Shown here: one piece after another, positions 37,653 to 49,624 of the stretch
Layout of the letters: each line of letters opens with the position of its first letter
Position numbering within the stretch: position 1 is the stretch's first letter
Assembly: GCA_012295275.1 (NCBI GenBank)
Contig: CM022672.1
Location: 15,264,625-15,328,624, forward strand
DNA length: 64,000 bases
Source of the DNA: Chrysomallon squamiferum
Taxonomy: Eukaryota > Mollusca > Gastropoda > Neomphalida > Peltospiridae
Reading direction: 5' to 3'
The notes under the pieces: model-generated
The model's input: the letters and a program-made list of their open reading frames with translations, nothing else
Told to the model about the DNA's origin: nothing
Database searches by the model: none
Program-made: the position numbers and the translations under genes

Positions 37653-38705
37653 CCAATATATACATTACATAGTCGGATTACATTGTGATTATAATAAAAA
37701 TGTTTTCCCAAGTTGCCAGTCTTCTTAGCTGTGCTGTTGTGCTGCTCGGTCTGTGCTAGTGCTAAACACGTGTGGTTAAACGACTGGTTTCGTCAGATAT
37801 CTGCATTCACTTGCCGTGACGGATGGAGCTTCGGAAGTATTGCCACTAAAAACAGCAACGAGTATGATGACAGAAAATGGGCTTTTACATGTGTCAAAAT
37901 TACTGAGAAGTCGAATACTTGTACATGGACGGGTAATTGTCAAAAATATAATATTTTTTTTTAGGCGGTTTTTCGAGTCGTAGTGAGATGTTTGGGGTTT
38001 TCTATGTCCACAACAGTAGTTCAAACGTAATCTGTATCAGATGCAGGATTTCTCCTCTTTTGCTAGGTGCATAATTAAATCCTTGATGACAGGTGCAGGA
38101 TAATCCCTCGTTTTCAGATGCAGGATAAGTCCACTTTGTCAAGTGCAGGATAAATCCGTTTTACGTCCTAACTGTTCTCAAAATCCATTTTTTTTTTTAT
38201 AAAATAATAATCATTTTCTTTTCTTTTTCTGAAAATTAAGTCTAAAAAAATAGGATTCTTTTTTAAGATAAATATTATAAAAAGGAGTAAAAAATAAACT
38301 GTACAATTTTCGTATCTCTGAAAACATCAATTTACAAAAATCTGCTTAAATTAAAAAATAATAATAATAATAATTTAAATAAAACAATTATTGTTATGTT
38401 ACTTTTTATGTTGACAAGAATTCGATTTTTTGGTAAAATATTTTTCAAACAATAGATTTTATTTATTTTATATTTCTCCCTGCTTAGGATATCTGAACAA
38501 AGCTGAAAGCCTATTGAAATATCAGTGTGAATCCAACGGCTTCATTAATGGCATATTAAGCTACTTCGACTACGGTTTGAAAGACAGAATTTTCAAGATC
38601 CGTTGCTGTTCCAATCCAGGTTATCCATAGAAATTTTTCTGAAATATAAAAATTAGTTATTTGTACGCAAGTTTAACACCATCAGCATCATCGTCATCGT
38701 CATAG

Positions 38706-38751
<46 letters not shown>

Positions 38752-39451
38752 TATTGAATTAAGTCTTAATACTATACCACCATTGCCAATGCTCTTATCT
38801 AATATTATTACTACTATTGTTATATTAGTATCACGACCACTACTGTTATTATTATTACAATTACTATACTTCTATTACTCACTACTACCACTACTACTAG
38901 TACTACTACCAGTACTGCTGCTGCTACTGCTACTACTACTACTACTACTACTGCTGCTACTACTGCTGTCACTATTATTACAATTACTATACACTTCTAT
39001 TCCTACTATCACTACTACCACTACTACTGCAGCTACTACTAATACTAATGCTACTACTACTACTATTACATGACTATGACTATTCCTAGTACAACCATTA
39101 ACGTGACCAACTTTAACCATGTTAATGATGTTGCCGGTGACGCTGTTGCTGCTGCTGATGATGATGGTGACAAGATTTTTATTATTACTAATTTTTTTTT
39201 TTAGGTTTCATCATTTCATAACGATGATTACTATTATTATAATTATTATAATTACTGTTGTTGTTGTTGTTGTTGTTGTTATATCTGGTTATTTCAGGTG
39301 CAGTACTGAAGAACTGCAAGTTTACTGAATACCAGACCGATTATCGTGCTTCCTTTGATTATAAAGTTCCTAGCAACAAGATTCTGAATGGTGTTTTAAG
39401 TTCCTTCAACAAGACTTATGCGTAATTACAATATTATTTTAAACAAACACA

Positions 39452-39506
<55 letters not shown>

Positions 39507-39678
39507 AAGCAACTGTCAAATAAACTACCAGTACTATTATTATTACTACTATTACTGTATTTACCATTACAGTTATTATTATTATTATTGTTGTTGTTGT
39601 TCTCGTTGTTGTCGTTGTTACTGTTGTTACTCGTAATACTATTACTATTATTATTATTACTACTAGTGCTATCACTGA

Positions 39679-39717
<39 letters not shown>

Positions 39718-39788
39718 CATTATTATTATTATTATTATTATTTGATAGAGACAGACTGTGGAAATTTAGATTGTGCGACAAGCCATAA
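36929..39788 (+). CDS. Dermatopontin-family secreted protein D
   Basis: Coding exons: 36,929-36,934, 37,713-37,932, 38,488-38,619, 39,298-39,421 and 39,749-39,788, phases 0, 1, 1, 2, all GT-AG, open for 173 codons. The signal peptide begins MKLPVFLAVLLCC and probably ends at A-S-A. Module 1 is five residues longer and ends D-R-K-W-A-F-T-C. Module 2 is D-R-I-F-K-I-R-C-C, and module 3 is one residue shorter, ending D-R-L-W-K-F-R-L-C. It is the most divergent intact paralogue; its exon 3 matches the truncated exon 3a of pseudogene B, so D shows what B once was. Intron 1 contains (CT)n at 37,345-37,415 and (AC)n at 37,612-37,649. The coding exon continues as UTR to 39,799, then GTAAGT. Confidence 0.88.
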
Positions 39789-39799
39789 TTATAAATCTC

Positions 39800-39970
39800 G
39801 TAAGTATTATAAATACACCGTTATGTGTGTGTGTGTCTGTGTGTGTGTCTCTGTGTGAGTGTGTGTCTGAGTGTGTGTTTGTGTGTGAGTGTGTGTGTGT
39901 GTCTGGGTGTGTGTGTCTGTGTGTGTGTGTCTGTCTGTGTGTGTTTGTGTGTGAGTTTGTGTGTGTGTGT

Positions 39971-40048
<78 letters not shown>

Positions 40049-40060
40049 AACCAGAGTTAT
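39800..40060. repeat. (GT)n-rich microsatellite in the 3'UTR intron of dermatopontin D
   Basis: About 230 bp of GT repeats, first interrupted (GTCT, GAGT), then nearly pure from 39,970 to 40,047. It begins about 25 bp after the GTAAGT donor. Smaller GT tracts occupy the same place in A (5,939-5,972) and B (18,960-19,030). Reading frames here are repeat artefacts. Confidence 0.92.
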
Positions 40061-40561
40061 CCTCTGGCGGAGAACAGTCTCCAGCTAGTCTACTCATTTA
40101 ACAATAATTCTGGTTTTACATTCCTGTAAATCTGTCATTTTCGAGCTCGCCAGTGCAATAATAAAAAAAATCATTTAGTCGTACACACATACATACTCTA
40201 CAAGACCCCTGTCATAAAATCACCGACTCGGAAATCTTCAGATATGTTCCAATAGTGACGTAAAGGTCAGCTGATTAACACAGTACGTGTTATATTCTTC
40301 AAAGTTATTTCATTAGTGTTTAGACCTGAAAATGTGTGTGTGTGTGTATGTGTGCCTCTTTACACATATGTATCTGCATATTTGTATTCTGGAAGTGTTT
40401 ATAAAAGTATGTTTTTATGTTTCCATAAACGTTTATGATTTCTACCTATATCTTAACAATAATAATAATGTTAATTATAATAATAATAATATAATAATGA
40501 TAACTGTATATTAGTCTAATCGTTTATTTTTTTCTTTATTTTTTTTTTTTTTATTTTGCAG

Positions 40562-40700
40562 GCGGATTCAGAGATTTCTTGGCAATTTTCTGCACTAAGT
40601 ATAAACCTGACTCTCTGTGTTCTATACACGTGCGTAGAGTTACTGTTATAAGCTTTCAGTTAAACTCACGTTTAAATAAAATCTGTTCAATATTGTGTTT
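40562..40700 (+). other. 3'UTR exon and polyadenylation site of dermatopontin D
   Basis: T-rich tract and TTTTGCAG acceptor ending at 40,561, and AATAAA at 40,675-40,680. Same exon as in A-C. Confidence 0.65.
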
Positions 40701-40826
40701 TATTTTGTTTTATCAAATTAGTATAATATTCATTATAACATTGTCAGTCGTTATGAAAACTTCAAACTTCTCTCAAGAATGTGCGTATTAATGTAAATTT
40801 AAATATGTTTTTATTGTGTGGTTAAT

Positions 40827-40828
<2 letters not shown>

Positions 40829-40905
<77 letters not shown>
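40829..40905. repeat. (CT)n microsatellite downstream of dermatopontin D
   Basis: A 77-bp CT tract at the same relative place as in A-C. Confidence 0.95.
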
Positions 40906-40907
<2 letters not shown>

Positions 40908-41377
40908 AATATTATTAAATAACGAAATGACAAAAATGATAAATGATTCAGCAAATCCATTCTATTCTTTTATAACTAAAGTTGGAGTAATTAATATACT
41001 TAAAACACAACAAAACCCGCACTGAAAATAAAAAAAATAAAAAAGGTAATAAAAGCGTTTTTAAAGATGCAGTTTGTTTATATTTTAGTATAATGTTAAA
41101 TAATTCAGTAGGCAAAAAATAAAAATAAATAAAATAAAATAAAATAAAAAAGGTAGTAAAAGCGTTTTTTTAAATATGCAGTTTGTTTATTTTGAGTAAT
41201 TAATCCTGTTGTTACTTAAAACACAACAAAACCCACTGAAAATAATTAAAAAAATCAAAAAATTAATAAATAAAATAAAGTTAAGAATATTCAAAAAAGA
41301 AAATAATAAAAATGATGATGATCTCAAAAAAAAAAAAAAAAATTAATAAATAAAATAAAGTTAAGAATATTTAAGAA

Positions 41378-41482
<105 letters not shown>

Positions 41483-42480
41483 TAGACTTTAAAGTCATGT
41501 TCATGCGATATCAGAAATTTTTCTTCTGCTCCAAAAACGGAAATGGACGTTACATGTAGAGACTGAAGATCATCCCAAATGTCCTACTAGTTATTGTCGT
41601 AACTCGAGGAAGGCGAGTGAGAGATTTGCCTACGTCCAGATGTGGTTTGTGCCACAGGGAAAAGAACTCCGGGATGTCTATAATCTGCTGGGTATTCAGA
41701 AACATGTGCATGACGTTAGAACGATATGAATAAAAATCAACTAAATCTATTTCAGAATTGAAAAATTAAAATTGTACGTATAAATATTTGCCGTTGGAAT
41801 CAAAGTGAAATGGGTACAGGATACTACAAATTATAATTTAAATTGAAATTCAAGATTAACAAAAAGTATTCCATAAAGGACGTTACATTTTATCCGCTGA
41901 CATAAAATTAAGTTCTGTGTACACAGGAAGAAGTGTTTGGTTAACCGGTGTTATGATAAAACCATTTTAATGCTTGATCAAAATCATGAAGTGGATTGGA
42001 TGACTTAACTATACTTTCACAGACATTTAAAATTATACAGCAAGCATTTACCAATGGATCCATTATCTTGCAACTACCTGAAGTTATTCAAAAAATAATG
42101 TTCGTTTAAACTGAAGCGAAGAATAACATGTCCGCATTTTTAGAAAACCATAGCATGGAAACCATTCATTCAGTTAAAAAGATAAATAACATTACATGAT
42201 TTTGATTCATTCAGATTAACAGATGGAAAAGGACCAGATTAATTCTATCTTCTGTCCTATTTACGAAGTCTATGGTTAACTGAAATAGTGGAAACTCGCG
42301 CCCTCCAGGGATCTTTTTCACAGATCAGTTCAGGCAACATTTTCTTCATGATAAATGACAAAGTGTAAAAATTTGAAGAAATTCATCTGCTGCCCCATTC
42401 TAGTATGACAGAAGAAGATGTAATCGTGTTAATGCCAAGGTTTGATAAATTGAGTAAATTCACTGGATAAAACTAAATAC

Positions 42481-43688
42481 AATTATCATTATTAAGCAAT
42501 TATTACAGAGAATTATTATCCGGAATATAATTTTTGAAAGCAATACATTATTGGGTAAAAAAATACAACATAAAAACATTAAAACACTGGCAAAATGTAT
42601 TGAATTAAAACACGTGTATATTTATTCTTTACAGTTTGTATTTTGCGTCGTGACTAACTTGGTTTCCATCAGGAAGGTTTGGATGAAAACGTTTTCTAAT
42701 AGTAAAAGCAGCAATAGTAGTAGTAGCGGTAGTAGCAGCAGTAGTAGCAGTAGTTGTAGTAGTAGTTATAATAGTAGCAGTAGTTGTAGTAGTAGTTATA
42801 ATAGTAGCAGTAGTTGTAGTATCAATAATAATAGTAGCATTAATAATAACAGCAGTAATAGTAGCAGCAGCAGTAGAAGTAGTAGTTGTAGTAGTAGTAA
42901 TAGTAGTAGTAGTAGCAGTTGTAGCAGTAGTAATTGTAATAGTCGTTGCTGTGGTTGTTGTTACTGTTGTTATTGTTGTTGTTATTGTTGTTTTAGTTGT
43001 TGTTGTAGGTATAGTAAAGAAAACAAAATGAAAAAAATCAGATACAATAGAATTTAAAAATCCCATCATCGCCATTTTTAATGATTTAACTTTGTATTTG
43101 TCTGAACGCCAATTTTTCACACAAAACCACGCAGCGAAACAAAACGACATAACCTTTAACCGCTAAATAAAATAAACTGTTAAAAACACCTACATAAATG
43201 CTGCCCAATTTATTTAAAGCGTTAAAAATACGAAAATTAAATTAAATTTCTTGCATATATTAGTTGAAATAAATTCAGTACTGATTGCAGCACCATCTGT
43301 CTTCGTAGTGTTTCTTATTTCGAAACCTACGAAAAATGTGGGGTGGGGAAGGGTCTGATATATTTAGTAGCAGGTGGTCCCGATTTAAAAAAATGTATAT
43401 CTGAAAAAAAAAATATAATAATAATAATGCGACCATTCAAACTACACCCCCACAAAATGACTGTTATTGCAACATGCAATTGTAACAGCTTGGTTTGGTA
43501 AATATTGTTTTCTAGATTAATTCATTACTTCGTGGTCTAATAAAAAATAAAAAGATGGTTAATTTTATTTTTATTATAAAAACATCAAGATTTGTTTTAA
43601 CAGCATCCACAGCTAATCTGAATTAAAACTGATATCTCTCGTGTTTCCTTAATTTAGCAAATTGAAATTATCTATCCTTTGGTTTGTT

Positions 43689-43760
<72 letters not shown>

Positions 43761-44238
43761 ATGTTTATTTCTTTGTATGCATCTCTATTTCTCTGTCTCT
43801 CTCTCTCTCTCCTTATCTGTCTTTCTCTCTTTCTATTTTTCTCTTTATCTCAGTTTTTCTCTCTCTTCCCTCTCTAGTTTTTATATTTTTAATCTCGTTT
43901 ATGTTGTTTTATATTTCAGTAACACAATAATGACCTATATGCAGACTCAAACAGAAAGACAAATATATATATATTTTTTTCAGTGAGTTTGAAATACTAT
44001 TCAATGAACTGAAGGTCACATGGTAAACTTCAAAAACATATGTATAAAGTGGCATTTATTATGCATAGTGTTGGTGTAGATGACAGTCTGGAAATGTACT
44101 TGTTTGTGTAGGTGGTGTACAACGTGAACAAAAAATGTTGTAGTTTATTTATTTATTTCTTATTTTCCTCGTATAATTAATTTTTAAAACTAGATATTTC
44201 ATTCAGACATTTATACATTTATTTTTACTTTTATATTT

Positions 44239-44280
<42 letters not shown>

Positions 44281-45000
44281 TTCATTCATTATTTCTTTCA
44301 TTCAACCGTTCTTCAAAGTTCACTAGACTGTTTCGTGAATAAAATTTTCTTTGGCAATTATGTAGTTGTATCTTATTTCGCCATATGACTAACAAAAACA
44401 TGAGAAAACAGGTTTCGAAAATGACAGCCTTCATTTTTGTCAAATAAAAATTCAGCAAATTTGCAATAATTGTTTTTCTTTTAAAATAATGTCTTTCTTA
44501 TACTTTATTTCAAAGTTTTATTGTTAATCATTCATAAAACGATTAGATAATTTCTGAAGAACTTTAAATTCAAATTAGAAAGAAGATGTTGCTTTGAAAA
44601 ATCATTCTGCATATAGAGATAAAACGTAAAATAAAATCACTATTAAATGATCATTATAACTGACATTAATATGTAACTTTAAAATTCTTCAGAGGATGTT
44701 TCTGTCATGGATTAATATCAAATCATCAAATAGACATAATATGTAAGAATTACAAACCTTGAAAATTAAATATAGTAAAACAAACAAATGATAATTTCAG
44801 ATATATACTTAATTCAGATATTTAATGTTTTATAATATAATAAGAGTACACAATTTCTTTTTTTTTAAACAAGGATGACTTGTAATAGCCGTATATTAAA
44901 AATAATACATTAAAACATCCACTGATTAAAGAATTAAAACAAATTTAGCACTAACAAAATGCTAACAATAAAACATAAAACAAAAACAAAACAAAAACAT
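42481..45000. repeat. Second copy of the 33.4-35.9 kb segment
   Basis: From the GCAATTATTACAGAGAATTA region through the (AGT)n block, the CT-rich block (43,691-43,757 onward) and the AT-rich tail, this follows 33,380-35,870 closely, with indels in the repeats and about 250 bp of extra sequence near 44,465-44,730. It supports duplication of the whole dermatopontin-plus-downstream unit. Confidence 0.8.
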
Positions 45001-45300
45001 GGAGAGTTAAAATAATAAAATTGACATTATGTATATAGCAATGAATAACAATAGCAACATTATTATTTATTTTTTTTTTTTTTTTTTAAATTCTAAAATT
45101 AAAAAAAAATATAAATACAGATTGTAAAATAAACAAAATAATGAAATTAACAGGTTTGTGTCAATAGTATAAATAATGATTATAATTCTCTGAAAAGGAT
45201 ATAAATAATGTTATAAAATACGAATTAACATTCAGAAAATATTACTCACCAAATTATTTCAATGGGAACCAGTATATCAACATACATTTTAAAAAAAAAC

Positions 45301-45360
<60 letters not shown>

Positions 45361-45886
45361 TAAATAAATAAATAAATAAATAACAATAAAACCAATGTCT
45401 TTCACCAGTACATTTTGTGAACAGTGCAAGTATGACTAACATAAAACACAGCATACTTGACACAATTACAATGTGTAACCAATGGCACATAGTGTGACTG
45501 TGACAGTAAAGCATTTACGTATATTTGTCACAAGTCAAACTTTCTGACATACACAACTGTGACAGAAAACAGTGTCTCACAGTAAAGTTTGATAGAAGGA
45601 AACCTGGCAGGCCACAATGGAATACAGAGCTTTGACCATGTACAAACAACATAGGGAAGAATTGCTGAATGACAATAGAAGAATGTTTCGGTGAAATATA
45701 AATTCAATTACATTAAAAAGAAATAATGGCTGCACAATTATAATAACGAAGTTTCATATTTATCTAGCATTCTGGGCAAAAAAAGATTAGCTTAAACTGA
45801 ATTCAATGGACAAAAAAAAAAAAAAAAAATTTACAATACTATTTCTGGTAAATTTAAAACCAGACTATATAGAAATAGGTAAAGAG

Positions 45887-45930
<44 letters not shown>

Positions 45931-46161
45931 ATTGAACCACTATTAGCTATAGTAAAGAAATTAAATAAAATAATAATTTTAAAACTTTATAAATTTAAAA
46001 AAATAAAAAATAAAATAACTTAAGTCTTTCATACCAAAACGAACACGTCAAAACATATTCATATTTTGTTTTGGTGGAGGGGTGTGTGTGTATGTGTGTG
46101 TATATATATATATATATATTGTGTGTTCTTTCTGTTTTTTAATATTGCCTTTTCTTCTGAC

Positions 46162-46322
46162 ACACATATTAGTATACACATAAACAAACTCACTGGTCCA
46201 CATATTAGTATACACATAAACAAACTCACTGGTCCACATATTAGTATACACATAAACAAACTCACTGGTCCACATATTAGTATACACATAAACAAACTCA
46301 CTGGTCCACATATTAGTATAAA
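46162..46322. repeat. 36-bp minisatellite, about 4.5 copies
   Basis: Unit ACATATTAGTATACACATAA plus ACAAACTCACTGGTCC, nearly identical copies. The length is a multiple of three, so open frames with a 12-residue repeat appear on both strands; these are not believed to be genes. Confidence 0.92.
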
Positions 46323-46351
46323 CACTGACAAATATTAGTACATACACATAA

Positions 46352-46780
46352 TCACACTGCTACATATGAGTACATACATACTGATACACACTGCACAAAC
46401 ATTAGTTAACACACATACACATAATCACACTGCTACATATGAGTACATACATACTGATACACACTGCACAAACATTAGTTAACACACATACACATAATCA
46501 CACTGCTACATATGAGTACATACATACTGATACACACTGCACAAACATTAGTTAACACACATACACATAATCACACACATATGAGTACATACATACTGAT
46601 ACACACTGCACAAACATTAGTTAACACACATACACATAATCACACTGCTACATATGAGTACATACATGATACACACTGCACAAACATTAGTTAACACACA
46701 TACACATAATCACACTGCTACATATGAGTACATACATACTGATACACACTGCACAAACATTAGTTAACACACATTCACTG
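46352..46780. repeat. 73-bp minisatellite, about 6 copies
   Basis: The unit includes CTGCTACATATGAGTACATA and CTGCACAAACATTAGTTAAC, repeated head to tail with small deletions. It follows the 36-bp array directly and shares TACACATA-type words with it, so one may derive from the other. Confidence 0.92.
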
Positions 46781-48447
46781 ATACACATATTAGTACACAT
46801 ACCACATTGAACAACACCAGTATAAACACAGACACACATATTAATACATACATACACTGACACACATTAGTAACCATGGAGATTAAATCCAAAAATTTCT
46901 ATGCAGGACCCCTCAAAAATATTAAACCTTGTAATAGAGGTTCCTAAGTTAAGTGTCAAATCACTGATTAGCCACTGGCTATCTCATCCAGGGCAACGAA
47001 CCCTTAGATCAGCCTGCATTCTGACACACTGACTTGTCAGACTGATAACTGGAGACACAAAAACAGTGTGAGCATACACAAAGAACAGACCGGTTAGAAG
47101 ATAATTTTCCTCTTCTATTTTTTTGTTTATAAAAGTCTCTATGTCTATAAAAAAGGAAATAAATGTTAAAACTGAAAAGGTACCTTTTTATTAATGTTTC
47201 CACTATGGAAAAGCACAAATGTTAAGTATTTTTTGTTAATAGTTTTAATTTTAATTTAAACATATAATTTTAAAAATATCATAGATTTTAAAACTATCTA
47301 ACAAATAAATATAATGTTAAAAGATTTGTGATTAAAACAACATTTTAAGTTTTAATTCACTAACTCACTATTCAATAAATGTTAGTTATTTTAAACTACT
47401 TTAATTCATATTAATTCTGTGTCTGTGTTTCTGTAAACTGGGAATTGTTATTATTAATATACAGCTGTACTTGATATATTTGTTATACATTGCAGTCCAA
47501 AATAAATAAATCAATCAATAAAATGATCCAGTTCAAACGCACATGGATACAAACTGAACTTAAGTACAAGTGGACCTCTTGGGATATCTGAGAACTCTAC
47601 ACAGACTCTTCAATTTGATCTATAGTTTCCTTTTTTTAAATTTACAGACAAATCTATACTTCTTAAATAGTATTTTTAAATTAAATTAAAATAAAAGCAG
47701 TTTATGTATGAAACTGTATTTAATATTCTGAATTTTTAAAATTATTTTAATAGAAGATTTTTCTTTTTAAAGACTATTTTAGTTTTCTTTATAAATGCGT
47801 GTGTTTCTTGTTTGATATTAATAGTTTTAACTGATCTGCTAGCACATTTTACTGTAATCAAAACAGCAAAAACCATGATCTTTGATTAATGTGGAACCAA
47901 GCAGATGTATCCTGTGCAAAACAAACAGTGTAATTTAAAAAAGCACTCACTGTACAAAAGAAAACTTTCACAGATTTACAAACTAACTTTTAGTAACTTG
48001 TCAACTGTACATTAACTGACAGTCTCCCGTTAGATCAATAATATTTATTTTATATACAATACATTTTCATTAAAAAAAGATATTCTTGTGGAGGACTGGT
48101 GAGAAAATTAAAACTTTATGTATCATAAACTGGATATATCATGTAAAACAACAGAAAAAAAAAAAGAATTAAATTAAAAAATAAATAAAATAGACAAAAT
48201 AGGTAAAAAAAAAAAATTACAAAAAAGAAAAAGAAAAAGCTCTTTAGGATTTCCATAGATCAAAAACCATGAATACAACTAACAGCATGACTCCAAATAT
48301 TCATATAAGGAAAATCAAGTGTGATTCTGAGCTATAACAAATTAGTAAACAAGAAGTAAAACTGCTACGTCATAACTGCAAGGTAACATGACTAATACAA
48401 TACAACATAAATTACAGGTCTAATAAAAAATATATTAGTTTACTTAC

Positions 48448-48613
48448 AGAGACCATACAAAAATAAAAGTATCAGTGATTGTCAAGTCACTGAAGTTTTG
48501 AAAATGTCTTGGCAGAAGAAGCATAGTACTTCTACGATTTGTACCATACTGAAGCAGAAGGAATCCACAAAAGATGTAACTCCAGCCAAAGGCGTTAAAA
48601 TAATTTATCTGAT
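48448..48613 (-). CDS. Possible internal exon of an unrecognised membrane-protein gene
   Basis: On the minus strand a 166-nt segment lies between CTTGCAG and GTAAGT. It is open in one frame with consistent partial codons (2 + 54 full codons + 2). The peptide has a hydrophobic stretch around W-S-Y-I-F-C-G-F-L-L-L-Q-Y and later R-R-S-T-M-L-L-L-P. I do not recognise a family and found no partner exon I can support, so this may be chance. Confidence 0.3.
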
Positions 48614-48770
48614 CTGCAAGATACATGCACTTTACAAAACCAGTTTATTTCTTTACATTATCTTTTGTTTTGTTTTTTAATTTTCATTTATAAATACTTT
48701 TTTCTTATTTAAAAACACCTAACAAATCAAATTGGAACGGATTAATGGTATTTCAATTAATTTCAGTTGG

Positions 48771-48848
48771 GAAAGTTGATTTGATTTATGAGTAAATTGA
48801 GATACGAGCTCGGCCGCGGAACGAATTAAACTCGTAAGTCAAGGTACA
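48771..48848. mobile_element. Tigger/pogo-like MITE end fragment
   Basis: The complement reads GTACCTTGACTTACGAGTTT then AATTCGTTCCGCGGCCGAGC, a CpG-containing sequence of the kind found at the ends of Tigger-related MITEs in animal genomes. It stands out from its AT-rich surroundings. The other end was not found, so it is a solo fragment. Confidence 0.5.
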
Positions 48849-49624
48849 TGACTGACATACGGCGGAGCCTGCGTGATGTTAAAATTCCACTTTCAGTTAA
48901 TACTGGACACTACTTTTACAAGTCATCTCCTCATTTTGCAGCTCGGCAAGAGAGTTTTCCTTTCAGCATAAAGGCTAAACACATAAAGAAAACAGTTATA
49001 AAATGGGTGGGGGGCTTTAAGTAAATGAATACAGCTTCATATCTTTTTATCTGCATTTGTAAATATTGCACACCACAAAATGCCAAAATAAGATTATAAT
49101 TTCACTATAAAAAAAATCATTAGGATGATGAGCTGATGTTTCAGAATATGGTATCATTAATAAATTTCTCTAAACTCATAATTACTCAGTTTAAGATAAA
49201 ATTCAGAAAAAAAAGAAGACAAAAATATCAAGATGGCTGACTTCTTAAAAATGTCCAGGTAATATTAATAATAAAAATGGAGAGGTCAAGAAATATAATA
49301 AACTAAACAGTTCTTCAAGCTTTTCTGATGATGGGGAGGTCCATGACAAAAAGAACACCATAATGTTATGAAAAGCCACTATTAAAAAATTCCACACGGT
49401 TCACATGGACTATATAATATAACAGTGCTACAACAGCGACGCTGGCAGATTTATTGTGATTTGTTCTATACACTGACAGAAAATAGACGTTCTCTTTGTG
49501 GCATTTTGATAGAATAATCAAATCGCGCCTATCTTTCCATGACGTCACGTTTTCAGTTAGGTTTGAGTGATAACAGGCTCAGGCTCACATATGCCATCTC
49601 ATTGCAAGAATAGGGATATAGTAA

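Larger units (their letters stand above)
44998..47505. other. 2.5-kb segment absent from the paralogous position after gene C
   Basis: At 35,870 the unit-C sequence passes straight into what is found here at 47,505-47,710. The extra 2.5 kb contains an (AAT)n tract (45,300-45,380), an ATCT tract (45,890-45,920) and two minisatellites. No terminal inverted repeats or gene were recognised, so it is an insertion in one unit or a deletion in the other. Confidence 0.6.
47506..49624. other. Spacer with a possible minus-strand exon and a MITE fragment
   Basis: The left end (47,520-47,710) is the continuation of the duplicated cluster unit; beyond it the sequence is unique in this window. Apart from the possible exon at 48,448-48,613 and a Tigger-like end at 48,771-48,848, nothing is recognised. 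A palindromic TGACGTCA (cAMP-response-element-type octamer) lies at 49,540-49,547, next to one of the few CpG-containing patches. Confidence 0.5.

Noticed and set aside
39766-40129. Cys-Val and His-Thr repeat frames on both strands
   Set aside because: They are the (GT)n tract in the 3'UTR intron of dermatopontin D.
45890-45925. Possible CRISPR-like or phased repeat
   Set aside because: It is a simple ATCT microsatellite; there are no spacers and the genome is eukaryotic.
46059-46347. 12-residue repeat frames on both strands
   Set aside because: The 36-bp minisatellite is divisible by three, so open repeat frames are expected without coding function.
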